This document shows positions 12,345 to 20,282 of a stretch of DNA of 28,388 nucleotides, one piece after another (within the stretch, counting starts at the first letter, position 1; every line of letters starts with the position of its first letter). Origin of the DNA: JAUVDZ01 sp964346325 (GTDB lineage: Bacteria > Patescibacteriota > Gracilibacteria > UBA1369 > PNNO01); NCBI GenBank assembly GCA_964346325.1, contig CAYFUK010000010.1, forward strand, positions 1 through 28,388. The letters are read 5' to 3'. The notes below the pieces were generated by a model. That model made no database searches. It was not told the DNA's origin and saw nothing but the letters and a program-made list of their open reading frames with translations. The position numbers and the translations under genes were made by a program.

Positions 12345-14066
12345 ATGCCGATTGTTATGCCAAATAAAAAACTGAATGGTTCTCAAATACTTTTCGAATG
12401 TCTGCTTAAAGAAAATGTTGATACTGTTTTCGGATATCCCGGCGGAGCGGTTTTGCCCATTTATGACACAATGCCGCAGTATCCTCAAATAAGACATATT
12501 TTAACAAGACATGAACAGGGCGCTGCTTTTGCAGCTGAAGGATGGGCACGGGTTAACGGAAGGCCGGGTGTGGCATTTGCAACCTCGGGCCCCGGTGCCA
12601 CAAACCTGGTAACCGGTATTGCAAATGCATACATGGATTCGATTCCTGTTGTTTATTTTACAGGGCAGGTTCCACTTAGCGTAATAGGAACAGATGCATT
12701 CCAGGAAATTGACATTACCGGAATAACAACACCTATCACCAAACATAATTACCTTGTTGATGATGTCAAAGATCTGGCACGTGTTATAAAAGAAGCTTTT
12801 CACATAGCTAAAACCGGCAGGCCCGGACCTGTTCTGATTGACCTGCCGAAAGATGTGCAGGTTCACGAATGTGAATTTGAATATCCTGAAAAAATTAATT
12901 TAACAGGCTTTAATCCACAAACACAGGGAAGCAAAAAACAAATTGAAAGAGCGGTTAAGACTATAAAAAAAGCAAAAAAACCTGTTATTTTGGCAGGCCA
13001 CGGTATTATATTAAGCAATGCGGAAAAAGAACTGGTCAAATTTGCTGAAAAAACCAATATCCCCGTTATAAATACAATACACGGGCTTGGATCAATACCG
13101 GAAGATCATCCACTTTCACTTGGCATGCTCGGTATGCACGGGCACGCTGTATGTAATTATGCAACTCATCATGCTGATTTAATAATAGGAATAGGAGAAA
13201 GATTTGATGACCGGATTACGGGCGACCTTAAAACTTTTGCAAAAGGAGCGGATATTATTCATATAGATATTGATCCGGCTGAAATTGGCAAGAATACCCA
13301 TGTTACCGTGCCTATAGTGGGAGATGCAAAAAATATACTTAAAGATTTAATAAATGCGGTAACAAAGGCTGATGACAATCCCCATAAAAACTGGTTTGAA
13401 GAATTAAAAAAATACATAAAAAAAATAACCGAATTTCAGGAAAAAAAGTTAAAAACCGGCACAAGAAAGGATTCCGATAATTTGCGGGCTTCCGATGTTG
13501 TTAAAGCAATACGAATGGCCGCGGATAAAGATGCATATTTTGTTACGGATGTGGGGCAGCATCAGATGTTTGCTGCGCAAAGCTGGAAGTATTCTCATCC
13601 GAAAACTTCGATTACTTCGGGCGGACTTGGATGTATGGGCTTTGCGATACCAACTGCAATGGGAGTAAAAGTTGCAAAACCGAATAAAGAGGTATGGGCC
13701 TTATGCGGCGATGGAGGATTTCAGATGAATATCCAGGAATTGATGACTCTGCAACAGGATAAAATCGATATTAAAATTACCGTAAGTAACAACGGATTTT
13801 TGGGTATGGTGAGGCAATGGCAAGACCTGTTTTATGAAAAAAAATATATAGGAACTCCGATGCTGGCTCCGAATCTTAAAAAAATCGCTGAAAGTTACGG
13901 GATGCAATACTTTAAGGCCACAACAATCGGGGAAGCTAAAAAAATCATGAAACAGGCAAAAAAAACAAAAGGTAGCGTGCTTTGTGAATGTATAGTAGAA
14001 TCGGAAGAGAATGTATTCCCGATGGTCCCGAGCGGAAAATCTTTAAATGATACTTTAATAGGCTGA
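12345..14066 (+). CDS. ilvB: Acetolactate (acetohydroxyacid) synthase, catalytic subunit
   Basis: A ThDP enzyme that joins two pyruvates, or pyruvate and 2-oxobutyrate, in branched-chain amino acid synthesis. The protein has 573 residues in the three usual domains. Catalytic Glu57 sits in TRHEQGA; the ThDP motif starts GDGG at 455-458 and ends NN at 482-483. FGYPGGAVLP, TSGPGATN, GMVRQWQ (487-493) and the C-terminal VFPMVPSGKSL are typical of anabolic enzymes rather than pyruvate oxidase. The ATG at 12357 (MPNKKLNG) is an equally good start given the promoter. The regulatory subunit IlvN and later pathway enzymes are absent here. The deaminase gene follows after 4 bp. Confidence 0.93.
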   Translation: MPIVMPNKKLNGSQILFECLLKENVDTVFGYPGGAVLPIYDTMPQYPQIRHILTRHEQGAAFAAEGWARVNGRPGVAFATSGPGATNLVTGIANAYMDSIPVVYFTGQVPLSVIGTDAFQEIDITGITTPITKHNYLVDDVKDLARVIKEAFHIAKTGRPGPVLIDLPKDVQVHECEFEYPEKINLTGFNPQTQGSKKQIERAVKTIKKAKKPVILAGHGIILSNAEKELVKFAEKTNIPVINTIHGLGSIPEDHPLSLGMLGMHGHAVCNYATHHADLIIGIGERFDDRITGDLKTFAKGADIIHIDIDPAEIGKNTHVTVPIVGDAKNILKDLINAVTKADDNPHKNWFEELKKYIKKITEFQEKKLKTGTRKDSDNLRASDVVKAIRMAADKDAYFVTDVGQHQMFAAQSWKYSHPKTSITSGGLGCMGFAIPTAMGVKVAKPNKEVWALCGDGGFQMNIQELMTLQQDKIDIKITVSNNGFLGMVRQWQDLFYEKKYIGTPMLAPNLKKIAESYGMQYFKATTIGEAKKIMKQAKKTKGSVLCECIVESEENVFPMVPSGKSLNDTLIG

Positions 14067-14070
14067 TAAA

Positions 14071-14565
14071 ATGGCTATTACTGAAAAAGACAAAAAGATA
14101 CTTGAAAAAATTGATGCTAAAGAACCGAATGCAAATTGTCTGCGTGCAAAAATCGCTGCGGCAATTGTTAAAGACGGTGAAATTCTGGTTAGCCACTGCA
14201 ACGACTGGCATCCTGAAACACCGTGTAACGAGATAGGTTGCATAAGAAACATAAAAAAAGTTAAATCGGGCCACGAACGCGAAGTCTGCTACGGAATTTG
14301 CGCAGAACAATGGTGCTTTGCCATTTGCGCAAAAAAAGGCATATCCGTAAAAGGCGCAACAATCTACGTAACCAAACATCCCTGCAGAGTATGTTCAAGT
14401 TTAATAGCGGAATCGGGAATTAAAAGAGTTGTTTATCAGGAAGGTTATCCTGATGTGCTTCCTAATTGGGATATACTGAAAGAAAAAGGAGTTATAGTCG
14501 AACAAGGTCCTAATATCAGCTACCCTACCGAGGCACCTGAAGCACTAAAAAAATGGAGTGTTTAA
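14071..14565 (+). CDS. dCMP deaminase-like zinc enzyme (ComEB family)
   Basis: It probably deaminates dCMP to dUMP, feeding dTMP synthesis. The protein has 164 residues. The zinc site is Cys77-Ala-Glu79 (GICAEQ) with PCRVC (Cys105, Cys108). The usual dCMP deaminase motif is HAEQNA; here the first ligand is Cys, as in cytidine deaminases. The segment between about 43 and 75 carries more cysteines (HCNDWHPETPC, EIGCIR, REVCYG), like the extra zinc-binding insert of dCMP deaminases. It starts 4 bp after the acetolactate synthase stop, so the two are co-transcribed. It ends in a 4-bp convergent overlap with the aminopeptidase gene. A related deaminase activity on another base or nucleotide is possible. 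Confidence 0.8.
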   Translation: MAITEKDKKILEKIDAKEPNANCLRAKIAAAIVKDGEILVSHCNDWHPETPCNEIGCIRNIKKVKSGHEREVCYGICAEQWCFAICAKKGISVKGATIYVTKHPCRVCSSLIAESGIKRVVYQEGYPDVLPNWDILKEKGVIVEQGPNISYPTEAPEALKKWSV

Positions 14566-16001
14566 ATATTCCGCAGAAAATCCAGCATCAATCTTAGTCC
14601 GTAACCTGTGCCGTGTTGATTTTCATGTGCTTTAGGTTTTTTTACATATGCTGTGCCGGCAATATCAATATGTGCCCAATTTGATTTTTCCACAAAGTTT
14701 TCAATAAAAGCCGCTGCTTTTGAAGCCCCGGCCATATAACTTGTTCCGTTGTCAACATTACGCAAATCGGCAATGGTGCCTTTCATTGCTTCGCTGAAAT
14801 CTTTATGTAGAGGAAGTTGCCATAAAAGTTCATCGGTACTGTTACCCGAATCTATAAGCTTATTTATTAACTCTTTATTATTACCCATAACACCGGCGTA
14901 TCGATCACCCAATGCTACTACACAAGCTCCGGTTAATGTGGCGAAATCAATTGTATATTTCGGTTTAAAAGTTTTAACACCGTACGAAATAGCATCAGCC
15001 AAAATCAAACGACCTTCCGCATCGGTATTTCTTATTTCTATTGTTTTGCCGTTATGTGCCGTAAGAACATCGGAAGGACGCATTGAATCACCATCAATCA
15101 AATTTTCAGTTAAAGGTATAACACCGACAATTCTTTTTTTAACATCAAGCTGTTTTAAAACTTTAAAAATACCCAGGACCAAAGCTCCGCCGGCCATGTC
15201 CTGTTGCATATCCTCAATATGTTTGGTTGGTTTTAAATTATAACCACCGCTGTCAAAGATTAATCCTTTGCCCACCAATAAAATCGGGTCTGTCTTTGCG
15301 GCACCTTTGGGCTTGTATTCAAGTACGGCAAGTTTTGCAGCCCCATTTGTACAACCGGAATTTACACCGAGTATCGCCCCCATTTTATTCTTTTTAAGCC
15401 ATGCTTTATCATATATTTTAGCTGTAAAACCGCTTTTTTTCGCAGTTTTTTTAACTTCATCGGCAAAATAATCAACATTAACCGAATTGGGAGGCCCCGT
15501 TACAAGATCCCTCACATAATGAACAGCTTCAACAACCGAAGCTACATTTTTTATTTTCTTTTTAAAATCTTTCTTTAAATTTTTTCCAACAATCGTAAGC
15601 TCACCGAATAGTTTTTCTTTTTCTTTTTTCAAATCTTTTCCGGTTTTATATTTGCCTACAAAATGATTAATCAATAAAATTCCTTCAAATATTTCCTGAA
15701 TATATTCTTCCAAAGAATCATCCCAATTAAAATCAATTTTATTATACTTTTCGTTTAATAAATGTTTGGCCGCTTTTGCAAAAGCCGATCTGACATCGGC
15801 TGATTCAATTTTTGATTTTTTACCCAGACCTACAAAAAGTAATTTTTCGTTTGGTAGTAAAAGTGTTTCACCGGATTTACCTTCAAACAATTTTGTATTT
15901 AAATGTTTTTTTATTTTTGCGCCATACTTTTTATCTTCAAAATAAGGACAAATCAGAATGTCGGATTTTGAATTAATCGAGTCGGAATAAGCAATTTTCA
16001 T
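14562..16001 (-). CDS. pepA: Leucyl aminopeptidase, M17 family
   Basis: It removes N-terminal residues from peptides with two metal ions. The protein has 479 residues. The N-terminal domain, about 1-160, is poorly conserved and lysine-rich. The catalytic domain shows Lys245 and Asp250 (VGKGLIFDSGG), Asp268 (QQDMAGG), and NTDAEGRL with Asp327, Glu329 and Arg331. The full metal-ligand set is present. The usual MKxDM is MQQDM here, a Lys-to-Gln change beside a metal ligand. It is cytosolic with no signal peptide. It stands alone on this strand, with AT-rich spacers on both sides and no clear promoter. Confidence 0.93.
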   Translation of the reverse strand: MKIAYSDSINSKSDILICPYFEDKKYGAKIKKHLNTKLFEGKSGETLLLPNEKLLFVGLGKKSKIESADVRSAFAKAAKHLLNEKYNKIDFNWDDSLEEYIQEIFEGILLINHFVGKYKTGKDLKKEKEKLFGELTIVGKNLKKDFKKKIKNVASVVEAVHYVRDLVTGPPNSVNVDYFADEVKKTAKKSGFTAKIYDKAWLKKNKMGAILGVNSGCTNGAAKLAVLEYKPKGAAKTDPILLVGKGLIFDSGGYNLKPTKHIEDMQQDMAGGALVLGIFKVLKQLDVKKRIVGVIPLTENLIDGDSMRPSDVLTAHNGKTIEIRNTDAEGRLILADAISYGVKTFKPKYTIDFATLTGACVVALGDRYAGVMGNNKELINKLIDSGNSTDELLWQLPLHKDFSEAMKGTIADLRNVDNGTSYMAGASKAAAFIENFVEKSNWAHIDIAGTAYVKKPKAHENQHGTGYGLRLMLDFLRNI

Positions 16002-16073
16002 TTTTATATATAAATTAAAGTAATAGTTTTATATATTCAATATACAAAAACTATAACGTCGTGTACATGGAAA

Positions 16074-16787
16074 TTATACGTTTTTCTTCCAATCAACATT
16101 TACCAAAGAATCTCTGGCCGCTTCTTCCTCCGCATTTTGTTTACTGCTTCCTTCACCTTCTCCGACCATTTTGTCATTTAAATATGCGCCCATAACAAAA
16201 CGTTTGGAATGATCCGGTCCGGACTCATTTAATAAACGATATTCGGGAGTAATATCAAATTCCTCCTGAGACAGCTCCTGAAAATGAGACTTTGCGTCGA
16301 TATGAAGTCCTTGTTCCAAAATTCTTTCAAGAGATGTTAAAATAAAATTACCGATAAACTGATGCGCCACCCTATAACCTTTATCAAGATACATGGCTCC
16401 GATGAGTGATTCCAGAGTATTCGCAAGAATATAATTCTTTTTTCTGCCTCCCGATTTTTCTTCACCTTTACTCAAATATAAATAATTTCCAAGCTTAAGT
16501 TCATTGGCAACTTTAGCCAGATTTTTACCTTTAACAAGGGCTGAGCGTAAATTTGTAAGCTCACCTTCGGGCTTATGAGGATATGTTTTAAATAAATACT
16601 CGGTTACCGTTAATTCCAAAACAGCGTCTCCCAGAAATTCCAGACGTTCGTTGTCGGTTTTATCATCGCCTTTATACTCATTCATGTAGGATTTATGGAT
16701 AAATGCATGATCCAAAAGATCTTCATCGGTAAATGTCACCTTTATTTGCTTTTCCAACTCGGAATATCTATTTATTTTTTTTGGCAT
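16074..16787 (-). CDS. rnc: Ribonuclease III
   Basis: It cleaves double-stranded RNA, including rRNA precursors. The protein has 237 residues. The catalytic domain has the signature NERLEFLGDAVLEL at 46-59, with Glu50 and Asp54 as metal ligands, and a second acidic segment ANTLESLIGAMYLD around 125-138. A C-terminal double-stranded RNA-binding domain begins near 162 (SHFQELSQEEF) and includes GEGEGSSKQNAEEEAA. This is the normal length and domain order. Its start overlaps the end of nusB by 20 bp, so it is the last gene of the operon starting at 18669. An AT-rich dyad (16025-16052) lies after its stop but lacks a clear T run. Confidence 0.95.
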   Translation of the reverse strand: MPKKINRYSELEKQIKVTFTDEDLLDHAFIHKSYMNEYKGDDKTDNERLEFLGDAVLELTVTEYLFKTYPHKPEGELTNLRSALVKGKNLAKVANELKLGNYLYLSKGEEKSGGRKKNYILANTLESLIGAMYLDKGYRVAHQFIGNFILTSLERILEQGLHIDAKSHFQELSQEEFDITPEYRLLNESGPDHSKRFVMGAYLNDKMVGEGEGSSKQNAEEEAARDSLVNVDWKKNV

Positions 16788-17223
16788 TGTTTTTATTGTT
16801 ATGTTTTGTCATAACGCTGCTTAAAACACCGTTTATAAATTTAGGCGAATTTGTATCTCCGTAAACTTTTGCTATTTCAATGGCTTCATTAATTGCTACA
16901 ATCGGCGGTACATCCTCGGAATAAATTATTTCGTACACACCTATTTCAAGTATGGCACGATCAACCGGCGCTATTTTTTCAACCGGCCATTCAGGTGCGT
17001 TTTCCCGGATAATATCATGAATTTCAGACAAATTCTTAACTACACCTTCAATAGTATCGTTTGCAAAAGATTTATCTTTTATTTTTGCAGATAACTGGCG
17101 AATATTATAGGCAAGCATGCTTTTAAAATCCAGATTTTTAATGTTTTCTAATTTCTGGAGAAACTCATGTTCGAATATTGTTTGCATCACAGCAATTCTT
17201 GCGAGGTGGCGATAACTTGCCAT
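16768..17223 (-). CDS. nusB: Transcription antitermination protein NusB
   Basis: NusB binds boxA RNA together with S10 and keeps RNA polymerase going through rRNA operons. The protein has 151 residues, all helical. The start ASYRHLARIAVMQTIFEHEF is the conserved N-terminal RNA-binding helix. IAPVDRAILEIGVYEI and VAINEAIEIAKVYGDTNSPKFINGVL are family hallmarks. The C-terminus (about 140-151) is a lysine/asparagine tail that overlaps the rnc start. It begins 9 bp after the L32 stop. The placement with RNase III and L32 groups rRNA maturation and ribosome functions. Confidence 0.93.
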   Translation of the reverse strand: MASYRHLARIAVMQTIFEHEFLQKLENIKNLDFKSMLAYNIRQLSAKIKDKSFANDTIEGVVKNLSEIHDIIRENAPEWPVEKIAPVDRAILEIGVYEIIYSEDVPPIVAINEAIEIAKVYGDTNSPKFINGVLSSVMTKHNNKNNAKKNK

Positions 17224-17232
17224 TATTTCAAA

Positions 17233-17472
17233 TTACGCTTTTACTTTTGTAATCTTTTCGATCTTCTTTTGAAGATTTTTAACCTGTCGTCCTTTGTATT
17301 TGCCGCATTCATCGCAAACATTATGTGCAAGTTTTGATGCACCGCAATCAGGACATTTGGTTAAGTTGACACCATTCTCAAGCCTTTTGCGGGTAAGCTT
17401 TTGAAAAGTGCTGTAACGGCTCTTGGTAGTTGATTTAGCTGTCTTTTTCTTCGGTACCGGATGTTTTGGCAT
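17233..17472 (-). CDS. rpmF: Ribosomal protein L32 (bL32), zinc-binding form
   Basis: A large-subunit ribosomal protein. The protein has 79 residues, slightly long for the family. The start MPKHPVPKKKTAKS is diagnostic. A zinc ribbon is present: CPDCG and CDECG with 9 residues between the two pairs (KCPDCGASKLAHNVCDECG). It lies at the classic position after the DUF177 gene, here overlapping it by 38 bp, so its start is inside the end of that gene. The lysine-rich C-terminal tail extends beyond the usual end. Confidence 0.95.
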   Translation of the reverse strand: MPKHPVPKKKTAKSTTKSRYSTFQKLTRKRLENGVNLTKCPDCGASKLAHNVCDECGKYKGRQVKNLQKKIEKITKVKA

Positions 17473-17995
17473 TATATAACTGTTTAAGTATTGCTAATGG
17501 TTTTTCTTGTTTGCTGTCTTTTGTGCAGTTGCAACTTTTTTTATTCAAGTTAACTCCGCATACCGGGCAAAGCCCTTTACAGCTATTAGAGCATACTGGA
17601 ATCATTGGAAAATGCAAGATGATTTCCTGTCTTAAAAAATCACTTACATCTATCTGCATATTTTTTAAATCAAAATAAAAAGTATCCATTATATCGCGCA
17701 CATCTTTTTGCTTTTCAAAAAAATAAAGTCTGTTTGATTCCGGCACATTTATTGAGAAAGTAAAATTATCTCTGCATTTTGTACATTCAAATTCCAAATC
17801 AACGGTTAAATCTTTAATCTCTGCAAGAATACCGTCTTCAAGTTTCATAAAATCGATATCACATCTAACATCGCTCAATATTTTTACGTCATCCGGCTCA
17901 AACGGTGCTTTTTCATCAATTTCAAATTTTACTTTTGTTCCTTCGGGGTCACGGACAAGCTCCCCCAATTCAAAAACAAATCCTGATTGTTTCAT
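17435..17995 (-). CDS. DUF177 (YceD-like) protein
   Basis: DUF177 proteins are encoded next to rpmF in most bacteria and are implicated in 23S rRNA or large-subunit biogenesis; the exact role is unclear. The protein has 186 residues. The conserved CTKC (near 94-97) and a C-terminal cysteine cluster (CSNSCKGLCPVCGVN, then CNC) fit the family, whose plant and bacterial members carry this ending. The C-terminal cluster may bind zinc. It overlaps the upstream BI-1 gene by 4 bp (ATGA) and the L32 gene by 38 bp, so translation of the three is probably coupled. Confidence 0.85.
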   Translation of the reverse strand: MKQSGFVFELGELVRDPEGTKVKFEIDEKAPFEPDDVKILSDVRCDIDFMKLEDGILAEIKDLTVDLEFECTKCRDNFTFSINVPESNRLYFFEKQKDVRDIMDTFYFDLKNMQIDVSDFLRQEIILHFPMIPVCSNSCKGLCPVCGVNLNKKSCNCTKDSKQEKPLAILKQLYNAKTSGTEEKDS

Positions 17996-18669
17996 GATCT
18001 TTGACTTAATAACAATCTCAATACAAAAATAAACAAATTAAATATGTCTAAATACAGATGAATAGCCGCATCTATATACCGGTCTTCAGGAAAACTTTTA
18101 ATCCTTTGAAAATCATACATTGCAAATCCACTGAAAAGCAAAACACCTATTCCCGAATAAATCATTTCAAAAGTTGATCCCCATGGTATAAAGATTCCAA
18201 TAACTCCGACTATGATCATTCCGATCAAAGAAATCATCAAAAATCCTCCCATTCCCGTGAGTGATTTTTTTGTTGTCCATCCTATTGCACCGGCTGCAGT
18301 AAACATTAATACGGTAGCCAAAAGAGCTTTAATTACAATCCCCCACCCCGCAGTTGCGGAAGCAACCAACAAAATAGGTGTAACAGTTAGTCCCGTCAAA
18401 AACGCGAATAAAGAAAATAAAACATAATTAAGTGGTTTTTTTGTACTCCATGACCTTGAAGTAAAAATCAAAATCAATTCTGCACCGAAAAACACCCAGA
18501 TAAGCCACTGTGCGCTCACAAAAGCTTCGAGTAAAAACGTAAACCCGGCCCATACTCCTACCGTTGAAACCATTATGGCCAGAGCAAAAGCAAACATTAC
18601 TTTACCGAAAAAGGTAGGCTGAATCTCAGCTCTGCCCGGTGAAAATATATCAGATTGATCTTGTTGCAT
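17992..18669 (-). CDS. Bax inhibitor-1 (BI-1/YccA) family membrane protein
   Basis: The protein has 225 residues with about seven hydrophobic helices. Family features are the Gly-rich WTTKKSLTGMGGFLM segment, YSGIGVLLFSGFAMYDFQRIK in the sixth helix region and DAAIHLYLDIFNLFIFVLRLL at the C-terminus, with the paired aspartates that form the pH-sensitive latch in BsYetJ. Bacterial relatives are calcium leak channels or FtsH modulators. The N-terminal 20 residues are polar and cytosolic. It is the first gene of the operon and overlaps DUF177 by 4 bp. The family call is confident; the transported ion is known only by analogy. Confidence 0.88.
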   Translation of the reverse strand: MQQDQSDIFSPGRAEIQPTFFGKVMFAFALAIMVSTVGVWAGFTFLLEAFVSAQWLIWVFFGAELILIFTSRSWSTKKPLNYVLFSLFAFLTGLTVTPILLVASATAGWGIVIKALLATVLMFTAAGAIGWTTKKSLTGMGGFLMISLIGMIIVGVIGIFIPWGSTFEMIYSGIGVLLFSGFAMYDFQRIKSFPEDRYIDAAIHLYLDIFNLFIFVLRLLLSQRS

Positions 18670-18683
18670 GATAAATTTAATTA

Positions 18684-18712
18684 GTTATATCAAAAGCCAG
18701 CACAATTTAACA
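18684..18712 (-). promoter_or_regulatory. Possible promoter of the BI-1 to RNase III operon
   Basis: On the minus strand, TATAAC (18689-18684) preceded by TGA, an extended -10. The -35 region (TGTTAA, 18712-18707) is poor. The ATG at 18669 lies about 15 nt downstream of the -10. Confidence 0.4.
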
Positions 18713-18749
18713 TAAAATGCTTTAAATGTCAGTGTTTTATATAACCTGG

Positions 18750-20282
18750 TTAAGCCGATTTCTTTACATTTTCGAACAACTTGGCATAAACGCGTCGTTG
18801 TTTGCTTTTCTCAGGCAATATACTTAATGCATCATTGAATCTTTTGTTCATTTCGGCTAAAGTTTTTAATTTTCCTTTATCCAGTTCAGCGGAAAGATTT
18901 TTCATGGTTGTTATGAATTTTGAAACCAAATCAGCCAATTTTTTATATTCTTTTGCTTTTTGTTCGCGCGACATCGAATCAAGTTCGCTTCTGCGCTCTT
19001 CGACAAGCTTATTAAACAATTCCCGGGGGGTTCTTAAGCCTTCAAGTATTCCTTTAACTTCATTTGAAAGCATTTCTTTGTATTGTTTGGTATTTGCGGG
19101 TTGTTTTTTTTCGATCTCTTTTTTTGGTACAGCTGTTTGAAGTACCTTGAGTGTTTCATCGCTTGTTGGCGGCCCCGCAATTTCTTCAGGTGGTTTTGGT
19201 TTTTCTTTCTTTGCTTTAGGCTGTTCTTCGGTTCTCACGCTTTCCTTTAATTTTTGTCTTAATGCAACCTGAGTTCCGGTCTCTTGTATAAAGTAACTTG
19301 CAGCTTCTTCTTCGTTGTCGGAAGGCCAATATCTTTTAAACCTTGTGGTCGCTTTATTGTTTCCTTTATCCAACTCCTGCACATCGAATTCATAGTAATC
19401 CTTGCCATTAACTTCTTTTTTACGTACATGAACGGCAAACCCCAATTCCTTTCCATCCCGTTTATAACCACCTTCCAATACCGCACTATCTTTATCAAGT
19501 TTTTTGGCGTAATTAATCAAGGAATCGGGAATAGGCCCCGCACTTGATCCTGTAGTTTCATTAAATTTCTTTATATCTTCGGCAATTTTTTTGCCGGGTT
19601 CTTCGGTTACCTGCTTAAGTTTTTCTTTAATTTGTTTCGGCTCCGCAGCGACTACCGGTTGTTCGGAATAATGGAATTCCGCTTCTCTTTCTTCTTTGGT
19701 CTTTTTAATTCCGGGTTTTTCAAAAAGCCCTTCAAGAGCGAGTTTTCTACGTTTTGGTGAAGGTTTTTCCGTTATTTTTTCGCCTTTATACCAAATTTCC
19801 CATTTTTTGTTTTGAGTTGCTTTAATGTCGAATGTATAACTACCTGTTTCATCTTTCACAAAAAGTTTATTTTTTAATCTATACATAGCCACATCCTTAT
19901 ATTTCAAAGGTACTCTGTCAGATTTTAATAATGTAAACAATTTTGGAAGTGAAGATAAATTTCCTTTTTTAATATCTTCATAATTTTGAGTAATAATCTC
20001 TCGCATCATTTTTATTCTTTCTCTACCTGAAATACTTTCGATTTTCCTGTTAATGCGCGACAAACTATCCTTGTTTAGCTTCTCTTTGGATTTTCCCATC
20101 TTCTGCATAAGCTGCATGAGTCGCTCACGTTTTTTTTCACTTAAATTGGGATTTTTAAGTAAACGTGCAATTCTTTCGTTTGTTCGTTTAAGCTGCGTAT
20201 TTTCAAAGTCATTTTTTTCAGGTGATTTTTTTTGAGAAGGTTTTTTACTTAATGGCATTATATTTGGTGTTAGTTTTATCAT
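18750..20282 (-). CDS. Large Lys/Glu-rich protein of unknown function
   Basis: Up to 510 residues, very rich in Lys and Glu, with no membrane helix, signal peptide or cysteine. The N-terminal third (about 25-110) looks like coiled coil or helical bundle. Around 120-180 is a possible small beta domain (YRLKNKLFVKDETGSYTF, KWEIWYKGEKI). Residues 255-345 hold another ordered block (AVLEGGYKRDGKELGFAVHV, YYEFDVQELDKG). The stretch to about 400 is a Pro/Lys linker, and the end is helical. I recognise no family. The promoter at 20286-20314 puts the transcript start at or inside the first ATG, so Met9 at 20258 (MPLSKKPS) is the more likely start, giving 502 residues. It is a single-gene unit. Confidence 0.75.
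   Translation of the reverse strand: MIKLTPNIMPLSKKPSQKKSPEKNDFENTQLKRTNERIARLLKNPNLSEKKRERLMQLMQKMGKSKEKLNKDSLSRINRKIESISGRERIKMMREIITQNYEDIKKGNLSSLPKLFTLLKSDRVPLKYKDVAMYRLKNKLFVKDETGSYTFDIKATQNKKWEIWYKGEKITEKPSPKRRKLALEGLFEKPGIKKTKEEREAEFHYSEQPVVAAEPKQIKEKLKQVTEEPGKKIAEDIKKFNETTGSSAGPIPDSLINYAKKLDKDSAVLEGGYKRDGKELGFAVHVRKKEVNGKDYYEFDVQELDKGNNKATTRFKRYWPSDNEEEAASYFIQETGTQVALRQKLKESVRTEEQPKAKKEKPKPPEEIAGPPTSDETLKVLQTAVPKKEIEKKQPANTKQYKEMLSNEVKGILEGLRTPRELFNKLVEERRSELDSMSREQKAKEYKKLADLVSKFITTMKNLSAELDKGKLKTLAEMNKRFNDALSILPEKSKQRRVYAKLFENVKKSA

Noticed and set aside
12501..12866. 121-codon minus-strand frame
   Set aside because: It is the shadow of the acetolactate synthase gene and has no protein-like features.
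14749..15243. 164-codon frame on the plus strand
   Set aside because: It is the shadow of pepA, which has every M17 catalytic residue on the minus strand.
16025..16052. AGTTTT...AAAACT dyad as an rnc terminator
   Set aside because: The stem is all A/T apart from one pair, has bulges and lacks a T run on the minus strand.
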